64,000 bases of DNA from Limimaricola sp. GTDB taxonomy: Bacteria > Pseudomonadota > Alphaproteobacteria > Rhodobacterales > Rhodobacteraceae. The stretch covers positions 62,001 through 126,000 of the forward strand of contig NZ_WGLM01000006.1 in NCBI RefSeq assembly GCF_016125575.1. Reading direction: 5' to 3'. How positions within the stretch are numbered: the stretch's first letter is position 1; each line of letters begins with the position of its first letter. Under the pieces are notes generated by a model. That model worked only from the letters and a program-made list of their open reading frames with translations. It had not been told where the DNA came from and made no database searches. This document shows, piece after piece, positions 26,425 through 36,045 of this stretch. The position numbers were made by a program, and so were the translations under genes.

Positions 26425-27150
26425 CTAGCGGGCGGCCCGGCCTTGTCCATGCGCGCCCGCGACCACGTCGATCCAGATCGGCAGATGATCCGAGGCGCGG
26501 CGCGCGGCAAGGTCGTCGGCCACGCCCGCATCGCGCCAGTGCAACAGGTCGTTGAAGGCGAACCGGTCGAGCGACGCGACAGGGCGGCGCGCGTGGAACG
26601 TCTTGCCGGGGCTGAGGATCTCGTAGGCGCGGGCCAGACGGCCCAGGCCAACCTCGTCCGACCATTCGTTGAAATCGCCAGCGATCAGCGTCGGCATCGG
26701 GTCGCGCGCGGCAAGGCGGGTGATGATCTCGGTCAGCTGGCGGCGGCGGGAATGGCGCAGCAGGCCAAGGTGCAGCCCCACCACCCGCAGCGGCCCGCCG
26801 GGCAGCGCCAGTTCGGCCATGACTGCGCCGCGCGGCTCCAGCCCCGGCAGGTCCAGCCGGGCGATGTCGGTCACGTCGATGTCGGGGCGCAGCAGCATCG
26901 TGTTGCCGTGCCAGCCAAGACTGGGCGCGCCTTGCCCGAATTGCAGTGGCACAAGGCCCGTCTCCGCCTCGATCTCGGCGCGCGGCAGGGCGGCGGGCCG
27001 GTCGCCCAGCCGGTGATCGGCCTCTTGCAGCAGGGCGATGTCGGGCGACAGACCCGCGATCACCTGCAACACCCGGTCAGGGCGGTGGACAAAGCCGTGG
27101 CCGCGCCCCTTGCGGATGTTGTAGCTCATGATTCGGGTCGGTGCGGTCAT
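26425..27150 (-). CDS. Endonuclease/exonuclease/phosphatase family protein
   Basis: A 241-aa EEP-fold enzyme. It begins RIMSYNIRKGRG (the Asn-containing first strand), has DIALLQEAD with the metal-binding Glu near residue 41, LIAGDFNEWSDE (GDFN motif near 164-167) and ends in ASDHLPIWIDV with the catalytic Asp-His near 226-227. Members cleave phosphodiesters in nucleic acids or phospholipids. It overlaps the upstream phospholipase D-family cls gene by four bases (ATGA), so a shared phospholipid or repair role is possible. Substrate not decided. Confidence 0.88.
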   Translation of the reverse strand: MTAPTRIMSYNIRKGRGHGFVHRPDRVLQVIAGLSPDIALLQEADHRLGDRPAALPRAEIEAETGLVPLQFGQGAPSLGWHGNTMLLRPDIDVTDIARLDLPGLEPRGAVMAELALPGGPLRVVGLHLGLLRHSRRRQLTEIITRLAARDPMPTLIAGDFNEWSDEVGLGRLARAYEILSPGKTFHARRPVASLDRFAFNDLLHWRDAGVADDLAARRASDHLPIWIDVVAGAHGQGRAAR

Positions 27151-28490
27151 AGCACCGGCGCCCAAAGCCGAAATGCACCCTCCGAAAGGCGTCGGCCCAG
27201 CCCGGCAGAGGGGGCCGCCTCGCGGCTGCGGCGCGCGGCCACCTCGAACCAGCGGGCCAGAACGGCAACACCGCCAGCATCATGGACGAACAGGCAGGTC
27301 TCGAAGTTCAGCAACATGCTGCGCACGTCGAAATTGGCCGAACCGACCCAGGCCATGTCGTCGATCACGCCCATCTTGGCATGCATCATCCCGCCCTCGA
27401 ACAACAGCACCCGCGCGCCCGCCTCTGCCAGATTGCGCAAATAGGCCCCGCGGGCGAAATCCGCGATCCGCTGGTTGGACGTTTCGGGGACAAGGATGCG
27501 CACATCGACGCCGCGCCGCGCCGCGGTGTCCAGCGCATTGGCAAGCAGTTCAGTGGGCAGAAAATACGGCGTAGCGATCCAGATCCGCCGACGCGCGGCA
27601 TGCAGCGCCTGCACCAGTCCGTCGTGCAACACGTCGTTGGTCATGTCAGGACCGGCCGGTACAAGCTGGGCGATACAGGTTCCCCCCGGCGCCAGCCCGA
27701 CGGGCGGGGGCGGCGCGGGCGTACCCCAGTCGGCGGCGAAAACCGCCGCGAAATCAGCCGCAACCGGCCCGTCCAGGCGAAACGACAGGTCCGTCCAGCG
27801 GTCCGGATCGGGGGCCGGTCCCATGTATTCGCGGCCCACGTTCATGCCGCCCGCGAAAACCCGCGCGCCATCGGCGATGACCAACTTGCGGTGGTTGCGC
27901 TGGTTCAGCCGGTTGACGGCGAGGCTGTGCCAGAACGGCCGGGTGAAGCGCACCTCGCCCCCTGCAGCGCGCAGCCGGGCCAGCGCCCCACGCGGCGCAC
28001 GCAGGCTGCCGAAACGGTCCATCATCAGGCGCACCTTCACGCCCTCGCCCGCGCGACGGGCCAGCATGTCGACCATGCCGCGCCCGATCTCGTCATCCGC
28101 GACGATGTAGAACATGACGTCGAGACTTTCGCGCGCCTCGTCGATCAGCGCACTCAATTCGGCGTGGCATTCTTCACCCGTCGGCAAAAGGCGGAACCTG
28201 TGGCCCGCCGCCGCACCCGGCGCACCCAACGCGGCAAAGACCGCCGCCTCGTCATCCTGCACGGGCGGCGCGCCGGACCGGCCGAAGCGGATCGTGTCGG
28301 CGTGCCCCTCGCCCCGGCGGACACCGAAGATAAGAAACAGCGGCAGCGTGACGTAGGGCACAAGGATGATCGCCAGCAGCCAGGCCAGTGTCGATTGCGG
28401 CGTGCGGCGCTGTTGCAGGATGATGATGGTGGCCGCAAGAGCCAGCACCGTCCAGATGGCAAGCGCGACATGGGTTTCGAACCAGAACAT
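27147..28490 (-). CDS. cls: Cardiolipin synthase-like phospholipase D family protein
   Basis: This 447-aa protein has two N-terminal membrane helices (about 5-24 and 34-56, the PLDc_N region). Two HKD catalytic motifs follow: HRKLVIADG near residue 200 and HAKMGVIDD near 367. This arrangement is that of bacterial cardiolipin synthases, which condense two phosphatidylglycerols. It is the first gene of a four-gene minus-strand operon and diverges from smpB. The cls symbol rests on architecture. Confidence 0.88.
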   Translation of the reverse strand: MFWFETHVALAIWTVLALAATIIILQQRRTPQSTLAWLLAIILVPYVTLPLFLIFGVRRGEGHADTIRFGRSGAPPVQDDEAAVFAALGAPGAAAGHRFRLLPTGEECHAELSALIDEARESLDVMFYIVADDEIGRGMVDMLARRAGEGVKVRLMMDRFGSLRAPRGALARLRAAGGEVRFTRPFWHSLAVNRLNQRNHRKLVIADGARVFAGGMNVGREYMGPAPDPDRWTDLSFRLDGPVAADFAAVFAADWGTPAPPPPVGLAPGGTCIAQLVPAGPDMTNDVLHDGLVQALHAARRRIWIATPYFLPTELLANALDTAARRGVDVRILVPETSNQRIADFARGAYLRNLAEAGARVLLFEGGMMHAKMGVIDDMAWVGSANFDVRSMLLNFETCLFVHDAGGVAVLARWFEVAARRSREAAPSAGLGRRLSEGAFRLWAPVL

Positions 28491-28586
28491 GGGGCCGTTC
28501 TACAGGGTTGGCGAGGGCACCTGCCAGAGATGTTCATCCCGCCGCCGCTTGTGAAGGGGCGCGCCTTGGCCTATCTCGGCCCGATC

Positions 28587-29063
28587 ATGGCCAGCAAGTC
28601 CGACAACAAGAACTACAAGGTAATCGCCGAGAACCGGCGCGCGCGCTACGACTATGCCATCGAGAGCGATCTTGAGGTCGGCATCATCCTGACCGGGTCA
28701 GAGGTGAAATCGCTGCGCACGGGCCAGTCGAACATCGCCGAAAGCTATGCCAGCGTCGAGAATGGCGAATTGTGGCTGACCAACGCCTACATCGCCCCCT
28801 ACGAGCCCGCGCGGACTTGGGGCCACGAGGAACGGCGCCGGCGCAAGCTGCTGTGCAAGGCCAAGGAACTGTCGCGGCTGTGGAACGCCACCCAGCGCGA
28901 AGGCATGACGCTGGTGCCGCTGGTGATGTATTTCAACGACCGCGGCATCGTGAAGCTGAAGATCGCGGTCGCCAAGGGCAAGAAGACCTACGACAAGCGG
29001 GCCAGCGACGCCAAGCGCGACTGGGCCCGACAGAAGGCCCGACTGCTGCGCCATAACGAGTGA
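28587..29063 (+). CDS. smpB: SsrA-binding protein SmpB
   Basis: This 158-aa protein binds tmRNA and delivers it to stalled ribosomes in trans-translation. The OB-fold core is recognisable from [12 protein letters not shown] through [16 protein letters not shown] and LTNAYIAPY to [20 protein letters not shown]. The basic C-terminal tail [13 protein letters not shown] acts in the decoding site. The start at 28587 ([11 protein letters not shown]) is the usual one, although an in-frame ATG at 28530 would add 19 residues. No ssrA gene was recognised nearby. Confidence 0.95.
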   Translation: MASKSDNKNYKVIAENRRARYDYAIESDLEVGIILTGSEVKSLRTGQSNIAESYASVENGELWLTNAYIAPYEPARTWGHEERRRRKLLCKAKELSRLWNATQREGMTLVPLVMYFNDRGIVKLKIAVAKGKKTYDKRASDAKRDWARQKARLLRHNE

Positions 29064-29142
29064 CGGCGCGCGGGCCGCTTGCCTTGTCACCCGCGCCGCG
29101 GACGGCTAGATCAGGGTCCATGTCCTTTGCCCGAGGCCGCTC

Positions 29143-30003
29143 ATGACCCTGCAAGACGACCCCCGAACGCTGGTCAGCACCGCTTGGCTGGCTGATCACC
29201 TCAAGGACCCGGACCTGCGGATTCTTGACGGGTCGTGGCACATGCCCGGAGCGGGGCGCGACGCCGCGGCGGAATATGCCGCCAGTCATATCCCTGGCGC
29301 ACGCTTCTTCGACATCGACGAGATTGCCGACCTGCGCTCGGACCTGCCACACATGGCGCCGCCCCCCGAGAAGTTCATCAGCCGGATGCGCGCGATGGGC
29401 GTCGGCGACGGGCACCAGGTGGTGGTCTACGATTCGACCGGCCTCTTTTCGGCCGCGCGCGTCTGGTGGACCTTCCGCCTGATGGGCAAGACCGATGTCG
29501 CCGTTCTGGATGGTGGGTTGCCGAAATGGGTGGCAGAGGGGCGGTCGCTGTCGGACATGCCGCCAATCCCGCGTGACCGGCACATGACGGCAACGCGGCA
29601 GAACGCGCTGATCAAGGATGTCACGCAGGTGGCCCGCGCCGCAAAGCTGGGCGATCATGTCATCGTCGATGCCCGTGCGCCTGCACGATTTCGCGGCGAG
29701 GCGGCCGAGCCGCGCGCCGGCCTGCGGTCGGGGCATATTCCCGGCTCGCGCAACGTGTTCTTCCGCGATCTGCTGAACCCGGACGGCATGATGAAGGCAC
29801 CCGAAGATTTGCGCGCGGTGTTCGAAGCGGCCGGCGTTGACCTGTCGCGTCCGGTCATCACCACCTGCGGGTCGGGCACAACGGCCGCCATTCTCAACCT
29901 TGCCCTGCAACGCATGGGCAAGTCCGATCATTCGCTTTACGACGGCAGCTGGTCCGAATGGGGCCAATATGCCGACCTGCCCATTGCCACCGGAGACGCA
30001 TGA
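29143..30003 (+). CDS. sseA: 3-mercaptopyruvate/thiosulfate sulfurtransferase
   Basis: A 286-aa tandem rhodanese. The inactive N-terminal domain ends near residue 150 and the C-terminal domain holds the catalytic Cys242 in CGSGTTA. That loop composition matches mercaptopyruvate sulfurtransferases rather than thiosulfate rhodaneses, whose loop has charged residues (CRxGxR). It is coupled to the aminotransferase gene by an overlapping stop/start, which fits because such aminotransferases can supply mercaptopyruvate from cysteine. Confidence 0.9.
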   Translation: MTLQDDPRTLVSTAWLADHLKDPDLRILDGSWHMPGAGRDAAAEYAASHIPGARFFDIDEIADLRSDLPHMAPPPEKFISRMRAMGVGDGHQVVVYDSTGLFSAARVWWTFRLMGKTDVAVLDGGLPKWVAEGRSLSDMPPIPRDRHMTATRQNALIKDVTQVARAAKLGDHVIVDARAPARFRGEAAEPRAGLRSGHIPGSRNVFFRDLLNPDGMMKAPEDLRAVFEAAGVDLSRPVITTCGSGTTAAILNLALQRMGKSDHSLYDGSWSEWGQYADLPIATGDA

Positions 30004-31187
30004 TGTTCGACGCCCTGAAAGACCAGGCCCCCGACAAGATCCTGATGCTGATGCAGACGTTCCGCGAGGATCCGCGCAAGGACAAGATCGACCTTGGGGT
30101 GGGTGTCTACAAGGACGCGACCGGGCTGACCCCGGTGATGCGCGCCGTCAAGGCTGCCGAGAAACGTCTGTGGGAAACGCAGGACACCAAGACCTATACC
30201 GGTCTGGCCGGCGACCCGGCCTTTGGCGCGGCGATGCGCGATCTGGTGCTGGGAGATACTGTCGCGGCCGAGCGCGTGGCGGCGATCGCCACGCCGGGCG
30301 GCACCGGCGCGGTGCGACAGGCGCTGGAGCTGATCCGCATGGCGGCCCCGCAGGCCACCGTCTGGGTCTCGAACCCGACATGGCCCAATCACAACTCGAT
30401 CATCAAGTACTTGAACATCCCCACGGCCAGTTACCGTTACTTCGACGACGCCACGCGCGGGGTCGATTTCGCCGGCATGATGGCAGATCTCGGCAAGGTG
30501 GCGGCTGGCGACGTGGTGCTGCTGCATGGCTGCTGCCACAATCCGACGGGTGCGAACCTTGAGGCTGCCCAGTGGGACGAGGTGATCGCGCTTCTCAAGG
30601 CGCGCGGCGCGGTGCCGCTGGTGGATCTCGCCTACCAGGGCTTCGGCGACGGGCTGAGTGCCGATGCCGCGGCCACGCGCAAGGTCGCCGGCGGGCTGGA
30701 CGAATGCCTGATCGCCGCCTCCTGTTCGAAGAATTTCGGCATCTACCGCGAACGCACCGGCATCCTGATGGCGGTGGCGCGCGACGGGACCGAGGCCAAG
30801 CGCACGCAGGCCAACCTCAACTTCCTCAACCGGCAGAACTTCTCGTTCCCGCCTGATCATGGCGCGCGGGTGGTGACGACAATCCTGACCGACCCGGCTT
30901 TGCGTGCCGACTGGGAGGCGGAACTGGAAGAGGTGCGCAATTCGATGCTGGGCCTGCGCAAGCAACTGGCGGACGAGTTGCGCAAGCTGACCAATTCCGA
31001 CCGGTTCGATTTCATCGCTCATCATCGCGGCATGTTCAGCCGGATCGGCGCGACACCCGAACAGGTCGAGGCAATGCGCGCGGATGCTGGCATTTACATG
31101 GTGGGCGACAGCCGGATGAACATTGCCGGGCTGAATGCCACGACGGTGCCGATCCTGGCCCGCGCAATCGTGGCTGCCGGGGTCTGA
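30003..31187 (+). CDS. Aromatic/aspartate aminotransferase, class I PLP enzyme
   Basis: This 394-aa fold-type I aminotransferase has the PLP Lys243 in SCSKNFGIYRERTG, with the phosphate-binding Arg following, LGVGVYKD near residues 29-36, and NPTWPNHNSI near 125-134. These are the signatures of the AspC/TyrB subgroup. An ATG directly upstream (30000) overlaps the sseA stop and is an equally likely start. It could transaminate aspartate, aromatic amino acids and perhaps cysteine, matching its operon partner sseA. Confidence 0.9.
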   Translation: MFDALKDQAPDKILMLMQTFREDPRKDKIDLGVGVYKDATGLTPVMRAVKAAEKRLWETQDTKTYTGLAGDPAFGAAMRDLVLGDTVAAERVAAIATPGGTGAVRQALELIRMAAPQATVWVSNPTWPNHNSIIKYLNIPTASYRYFDDATRGVDFAGMMADLGKVAAGDVVLLHGCCHNPTGANLEAAQWDEVIALLKARGAVPLVDLAYQGFGDGLSADAAATRKVAGGLDECLIAASCSKNFGIYRERTGILMAVARDGTEAKRTQANLNFLNRQNFSFPPDHGARVVTTILTDPALRADWEAELEEVRNSMLGLRKQLADELRKLTNSDRFDFIAHHRGMFSRIGATPEQVEAMRADAGIYMVGDSRMNIAGLNATTVPILARAIVAAGV

Positions 31188-31202
31188 GACCCCGGCGCTT
31201 TC

Positions 31203-31619
31203 TCAGAAGCTACCGTAGCTGTTGACGCCGAAGTAGCCCTGCACATCGCCCTGGAAACTGGCCGTGCCGCCAAATTCGAAGTAGTTGCCGGTCGCGCCCA
31301 GAACGCCGAAGACGCCAGTGCCAAGGCTGTAGCCCACGCCCAGCTCGCCCAGCACTTCGCCTTTACCAGAGACAGCACTCAGCCGGAACTCCGGCTGGTT
31401 GCCGCGCCCGAGCAGATCGAAATGCACGGCGCCCTTAGCCCCGGTTACGCGCCCGGACGATGCCATCGAACTGCTGGCCAGCCCGACAACCCCTTGCAGC
31501 GTGGTATTGCCGCCAATCGTCCAGTCCAGCCCTGCGAAGAGCGTCGGCCCAGCCTGCGCCATGCCACCACAAGCAACCATCAGGCCCGCAAGGGCCATCG
31601 TTTTCAGATACCGCATCAT
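31203..31619 (-). CDS. Exported Gly-rich beta protein, unknown function
   Basis: The 138-aa product begins with a signal peptide (MMRYLKTMALAGLMVACGGMAQA, cut near residue 23; shown only in part as cleavage site AQA). It is followed by an alternating hydrophobic/Gly/Ser sequence with many beta-strand-like segments such as ELGVGYSLGTGVFGVLG. This looks like a small periplasmic or outer-membrane beta protein. Several closely spaced in-frame ATGs (31643, 31628, 31619, 31616) make the start uncertain; 31619 has TGAGG upstream. No family was recognised. It is convergent with the aminotransferase gene. Confidence 0.65.
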   Translation of the reverse strand: MMRYLKTMALAGLMVACGGMAQAGPTLFAGLDWTIGGNTTLQGVVGLASSSMASSGRVTGAKGAVHFDLLGRGNQPEFRLSAVSGKGEVLGELGVGYSLGTGVFGVLGATGNYFEFGGTASFQGDVQGYFGVNSYGSF

Positions 31620-31722
31620 TTGCCTCATGACTGATGGCGGCACTTGCGGCCGCCTTGACCCGGTTTATCGCATCCCGGCAGCGCCCGGTCAACGCAACGC
31701 GAATCACGCATCGACCTGAACA

Positions 31723-31755
31723 AGAAAAACCCCGGGCCGCGCAGCGGTCCCGGGG
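31723..31755 (-). terminator. Rho-independent terminator of glnK-amtB
   Basis: On the minus strand CCCCGGGACCG pairs with CGGCCCGGGG around CTGCG (31755-31730), followed by TTTTTCTT (31729-31722). It lies about 50 bases after the amtB stop and is the clearest intrinsic terminator in the window. Confidence 0.88.
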
Positions 31756-31806
31756 CGAAGGTGAAAGGGGCGGGTGGGAAGAGGACCCGCCCCCGTCGAA
31801 CATCTC

Positions 31807-33138
31807 TTAGGCGTGGTAGGCGCTTTCACCATGCGAGGTCAGGTCAAGGCCCTGACGCTCGTCATCGGTCGAGACGCGCAGCCCGGTGATCGCCTTGGTG
31901 ATGTAGATCAGGATCAGCGAACCGACGCCCGACCACACCAGGGTGACCAGCACGGCCTGGATTTGCACCATGACCTGGGCGCCCATCGTGCCGGCCTCGA
32001 CAACGTAGCCGGTGCCGCCCAGCGACGGGGCGCAGAGCACACCCGTCAGGACCGCGCCGACGATGCCGCCGATACCATGAACACCGAAGACGTCGAGGCT
32101 GTCGTCATAGCCAAACTTCGACTTCACGGTCGTGACGAAGAAGTAGCAGACCGGCGAGACGACGAGGCCGAGGAAGATCGCGCCAACCGGGCCGGTGGTA
32201 CCACAGGCCGGGGTGATCGCAACGAGGCCCGCAACGATGCCAGAGGCGGCACCAAGACCGGACGCCTTGCCACGGGTGATCGCCTCGACGATCGACCAGC
32301 TCAGGGCGGCGGCAGCGGTCGCCACGAAGGTGTTCAGCATCGCAAGCGTCGCACCCGAGGTCGCCTCGAGGTTGGAACCCGCGTTGAAGCCGAACCAGCC
32401 GACCCACAGCATCGCGGCACCGACCATGGTCAGCGTCATCGAATGCGGCGCCATGTTGTCCTTGCCGAAGCCCACACGCGGCCCGATCACCAGCGCAAAC
32501 ATCAGAGCGGCGATACCGGCATTGATGTGCACCACGGTGCCACCGGCAAAGTCGATCGCGCCCCAGTTCAGGACCAGACCACCCGCGCCCCACACCATGT
32601 GGGCAATCGGGAAGTAGATGAAGGTGACCCACAGCGCCACGAAGAGCAGCACCGCCGAGAGCTTGATCCGCTCGACGAAGGCCCCGACGATCAGCGCAGG
32701 CGTGATCGCGGCAAAGGTCATCTGGAAGGCGATGAACACGTATTCCGGCAACTTGTAGTCTGCCGAGAAGGTGTCAGCGAGTGAATCAGGCGTGACACCG
32801 GCAAGGAACACCTTGCTCAGGCCGCCCCAGAAGGTGCCCTCGCCGCCGAAGGCCATCGAGTAGCCCCAGAGGATCCAGATCACCATCACCATCGCGGCGA
32901 TAAGCGTGCACTGCATCAGTACGCTCAGCATGTTCTTGGTGCGAACCAGCCCGCCGTAGAACAGCGCGAGGCCCGGAACGATCATGAACAGCACCAGCAG
33001 CGAGGACGTCATCATCCACGCCACGTCGCCCTTGTCGACCATCGGCGCCGCGGCCGGCGCATCTTGCGCCAAGGCAGCGGTGGCAAGCACTGCCAGTCCC
33101 GCCGCGAGGCCCGAAATTCTTGTCAGGTTTTTCATCAT
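31807..33138 (-). CDS. amtB: Ammonium transporter AmtB
   Basis: This 443-aa transporter has a cleaved signal peptide (residues 1-23) and then about 11 membrane helices. Conserved Amt segments are visible: GLALFYGGLVRTKN near 61-74, NWGAIDFAGGTVVHINAGIAAL near 191-212, and GHD-type FGVHGIGGIVGAVLTG near 345-360 with the pore His. It imports ammonium under nitrogen limitation and is gated by GlnK. It is downstream of glnK with a 29-base gap, forming the classical glnK-amtB operon. Confidence 0.95.
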   Translation of the reverse strand: MMKNLTRISGLAAGLAVLATAALAQDAPAAAPMVDKGDVAWMMTSSLLVLFMIVPGLALFYGGLVRTKNMLSVLMQCTLIAAMVMVIWILWGYSMAFGGEGTFWGGLSKVFLAGVTPDSLADTFSADYKLPEYVFIAFQMTFAAITPALIVGAFVERIKLSAVLLFVALWVTFIYFPIAHMVWGAGGLVLNWGAIDFAGGTVVHINAGIAALMFALVIGPRVGFGKDNMAPHSMTLTMVGAAMLWVGWFGFNAGSNLEATSGATLAMLNTFVATAAAALSWSIVEAITRGKASGLGAASGIVAGLVAITPACGTTGPVGAIFLGLVVSPVCYFFVTTVKSKFGYDDSLDVFGVHGIGGIVGAVLTGVLCAPSLGGTGYVVEAGTMGAQVMVQIQAVLVTLVWSGVGSLILIYITKAITGLRVSTDDERQGLDLTSHGESAYHA

Positions 33139-33167
33139 GTTTATCCCTTGTCAGTCGGAAGTCGCGG

Positions 33168-33506
33168 TCAAAGCGCGTCGTCGTTGGTTTCGCCGGTGCG
33201 CACGCGCAGGGCGCTGTCCACATCCAGAACGAAAATCTTGCCGTCGCCGATCTTGTCGGTCTTGGCAGTGGTGGCGATGGTCGAGACGACCTGATCGGCC
33301 ATGCCGTCGGTGACGACGACCTCGATCTTGACCTTGGGCACGAAGTTCACGGCGTATTCCGCGCCGCGGTAGATTTCGGTGTGACCGGACTGGGCACCAA
33401 AGCCTTTGATCTCGGTCACCATCATCCCGCGCACCCCGATGGTGGTGAGCGCCTCGCGCACCTCCTCGAGCTTGAACGGCTTGATCGCTGCAATGATGAG
33501 TTTCAC
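33168..33506 (-). CDS. glnK: Nitrogen regulatory protein PII (GlnK)
   Basis: This 112-aa PII protein starts at GTG (VKLIIAAIKPFKL) with an AAGGGG ribosome site. The T-loop holds the uridylylatable Tyr51 in YRGAEYAVNFVPK, and both PII signatures (residues 46-51 and about 83-96, GDGKIFVLDVDSA) are present. It senses ATP/ADP, 2-oxoglutarate and glutamine, and binds AmtB to block ammonium entry. Its adjacency to amtB supports glnK rather than glnB. Confidence 0.94.
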   Translation of the reverse strand: MKLIIAAIKPFKLEEVREALTTIGVRGMMVTEIKGFGAQSGHTEIYRGAEYAVNFVPKVKIEVVVTDGMADQVVSTIATTAKTDKIGDGKIFVLDVDSALRVRTGETNDDAL

Positions 33507-33642
33507 GTTAATCCCCTTGCGAGTTTCCTTCGTCGGCCTCTCAGCGGACCGCTCACGACGGCAGAAGGAAGGGGGTACGGCCCGAGTCTCAAGCGCTGCA
33601 GTGCAGCAGATCAGGCGATTCCATGGCGCGATTGCACATCTT

Positions 33643-33660
33643 TTGCACAATTTGGTGTAT
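33643..33660. promoter_or_regulatory. Weak NtrC-like dyad upstream of glnK
   Basis: TGCACAATTTGGTGTA resembles the NtrC half-site pair TGCACC/GGTGCA, though its spacing is one base short. Two direct TTGCACA repeats lie nearby (33632, 33643). It is about 140 bases upstream of the glnK start. I did not find a good sigma-54 -24/-12 element, but NtrC of Rhodobacter is known to work with the housekeeping sigma factor. Speculative. Confidence 0.28.
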
Positions 33661-33773
33661 TTGCCTGATTATTGGGCGAACATGAAATTGCGATCGCCGC
33701 TCATGCCGCTCCACATTTGCAGCGCGGGCCTGTATGGTCGGACCAAAGAGCAGGCGAAGAGCCAAGGCAAGGC

Positions 33774-36038
33774 ATGAGCGGGACAGGCGGACGAAAGCCC
33801 CCTTTGGTGGCCGAGAAGCGCTATGCAAGCGCCCCGGCACGAGGCCGGACAGGCGGCAATGGTAGCGGCAACGGCGGCCGCAAGCCCCCGCGCGGGGGCA
33901 AGGGCGCCAGTGGCGGCAAGGGTAACGGCGGCAGGCCGCGCAAGGCGGCCCCGCGGCGCCGGCGCGGCCCCATCGGCTGGCTTCTGGGAACAATCTGGGC
34001 GGCAATCCGGTCCGTCATCCGGCTGATCTGGGCTTTTGCCTGGCGGATCGGCGCGGTCACCACGCTGCTGGTTGCTGCGGCGGTTGCCTATGACGCGGCA
34101 ATGTTGCCACCCGCATCCTCGCTTGTGGACGGGCGTGCGCGCGGGTCGGTAACGCTGATGGATCGCGATGGTCAGACTTTTGCGTGGCGCGGCGAACAGT
34201 TTGGCGGTGTGATCGACGCCAAGAACGTCTCGGTGAACCTGCGCAACGCCGTCGTCGCGACCGAGGACAAGCGGTTCTACCACCATTTCGGGATCGACCC
34301 GCGTGGTATCGCCAGCGCGATGATGATCAACATCCGCGCCGGGCGTGGGCCGCTGTCGGGCAATGGCGGCTCGACCATTACCCAGCAGACGGCCAAGCTT
34401 CTGTGCCTTGGCCAACCCTATGACGCGAACATCTGGAAGACCGAGGCGGATTACGAATCCGACTGCCGGCAGACCACGCTCTGGCGCAAGATCAAGGAAG
34501 CCGTCTACGCGATGGCGATGGAGGTGCGCTACTCCAAGGACGAGATCCTGACCATCTACCTCAACCGGGCCTATCTTGGCGCCGGCACACGGGGGTTCGA
34601 GGCCGCCGCGCAACGTTATTTCGGCAAATCCGCAGCCGAGGTTACACCGGCCGAGGCAGCGATGCTGGCCGGCCTGCTGAAGGCGCCGACCACCTATGCC
34701 CCCACCAACAACATCGCCCGGTCGATCGACCGGGCCAATGTCGTGATCGGGCTGATGGAGGATCAGGGGTATCTGTCGACCTCCGCGGCGAACGAGGCGC
34801 GCACCCATCCCGCCCAGCTGTCAGAGGCGGCGCAGGCCCGTGCCGGCGGCTATTTTGCCGACTGGGCCATGGATTCGGGGCCCGAGTTCTTCACCCGCAA
34901 TACCACCGAGGACGTGATCATCAGCACCACGCTGGACCAGCGCATCCAGAAGGCCGCCGAAGACGCGCTGAAGTCGATATTCGAGACGCGGGTGAAACAG
35001 GGCTCGACCGCGCAGGCCGCGATCGTGGTGATGTCAGCCGATGGCGCGGTGCGCGCCATGGTCGGCGGGCGTCAGACAGGGCTATCAGGTGCCTTCAACC
35101 GCGCCACGCAAGCCAAGCGGCAAACCGGATCGCTCTTTAAGCCCTTCGTCTATGCCAGTGCACTGGATCTGGGCATGTCGCCGCTCGACATGATCGATGA
35201 CAGCCCGCTGACCATCGACATCCCCGGTTCGGGGCCGTGGAGCCCGCAAAACTACGATCACCAGTTCAAGGGCGCCATGACGCTGACGCAGGCGCTGACC
35301 GAAAGCCGAAACATCCCGGCGGTGAAACTGTCCGAGATGGTCGGGCTGGACCGGGTGCGTGCCATCGCCCATGCCTTCGGCGTGCAAAGCGATCTGGCGC
35401 AAGGCCCGGCGCTGGCACTTGGCGCCTCTGAAAGTACGCTGTTGGAGATGACCGGCGCCTTCGCGGGCATCCTCAACGGCGGCTCTTCGGTCACGCCCTA
35501 CGGCATCACGGACCTGCGGCTGAAGGGCGACAATGCGCCGCTGATGTCAAACACCGGCGGAATTGGCGAGCGGGTGATCAGCGAGGCCGCCGACCGGCAA
35601 CTGATCTGGATGATGTCAAAGGTCGTCGAGGACGGTACCGGAGCAAGGGCGCGGCTGGATGGCTGGCAGATCGCCGGCAAGACCGGCACAACCTCGGCCG
35701 CGCGCGACGCGTGGTTCATCGGCTTCACCGCCGATTACGTCACCGGCGTCTGGATGGGCTACGACGACAACCGACCGCTGACCGGCGTGACCGGCGGCGG
35801 CCTGCCCGCCGAGATCTGGCACGACACCATGACGCGCGTGCTGCAGGGCGAAACGCCCAAGCCCCTGCCGATGCAGGCACCTGTTGCCGCCGATTACCAG
35901 ACGGGGGGTAACGGCCAACCACAGATGGTGCCGGGCACCAACGTGATCGACGGCACGGCGCAACAGCAGGGCGGCGGCAATTTCATCGACCAGTTGTTGC
36001 AAGGCATTCTGGGCGGATCGTCCAACAGCGGCAACTGA
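33774..36038 (+). CDS. Penicillin-binding protein 1A-family transglycosylase/transpeptidase
   Basis: This 754-aa bifunctional peptidoglycan synthase starts with a basic, Gly-rich cytosolic tail (residues 1-65) and one membrane helix at about 92-112. The glycosyltransferase domain has its catalytic Glu164 in EDKRFYHHFGID and SGNGGSTITQQTAKLL. The transpeptidase domain carries the SxxK motif in GSLFKPF near 450, the SRN motif near 510 and KTGTT near 636. The start at 33774 removes an implausible extension. The C-terminal tail is Asn/Gly-rich. Confidence 0.92.
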   Translation: MSGTGGRKPPLVAEKRYASAPARGRTGGNGSGNGGRKPPRGGKGASGGKGNGGRPRKAAPRRRRGPIGWLLGTIWAAIRSVIRLIWAFAWRIGAVTTLLVAAAVAYDAAMLPPASSLVDGRARGSVTLMDRDGQTFAWRGEQFGGVIDAKNVSVNLRNAVVATEDKRFYHHFGIDPRGIASAMMINIRAGRGPLSGNGGSTITQQTAKLLCLGQPYDANIWKTEADYESDCRQTTLWRKIKEAVYAMAMEVRYSKDEILTIYLNRAYLGAGTRGFEAAAQRYFGKSAAEVTPAEAAMLAGLLKAPTTYAPTNNIARSIDRANVVIGLMEDQGYLSTSAANEARTHPAQLSEAAQARAGGYFADWAMDSGPEFFTRNTTEDVIISTTLDQRIQKAAEDALKSIFETRVKQGSTAQAAIVVMSADGAVRAMVGGRQTGLSGAFNRATQAKRQTGSLFKPFVYASALDLGMSPLDMIDDSPLTIDIPGSGPWSPQNYDHQFKGAMTLTQALTESRNIPAVKLSEMVGLDRVRAIAHAFGVQSDLAQGPALALGASESTLLEMTGAFAGILNGGSSVTPYGITDLRLKGDNAPLMSNTGGIGERVISEAADRQLIWMMSKVVEDGTGARARLDGWQIAGKTGTTSAARDAWFIGFTADYVTGVWMGYDDNRPLTGVTGGGLPAEIWHDTMTRVLQGETPKPLPMQAPVAADYQTGGNGQPQMVPGTNVIDGTAQQQGGGNFIDQLLQGILGGSSNSGN

Positions 36039-36045
36039 GCGGCGC

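Noticed and set aside
33601-33660. Sigma-54 promoter near glnK
   Set aside because: TGGCGCGATTGC has GG and GC motifs too close together (12 rather than about 15-16 positions) and lies on the plus strand.
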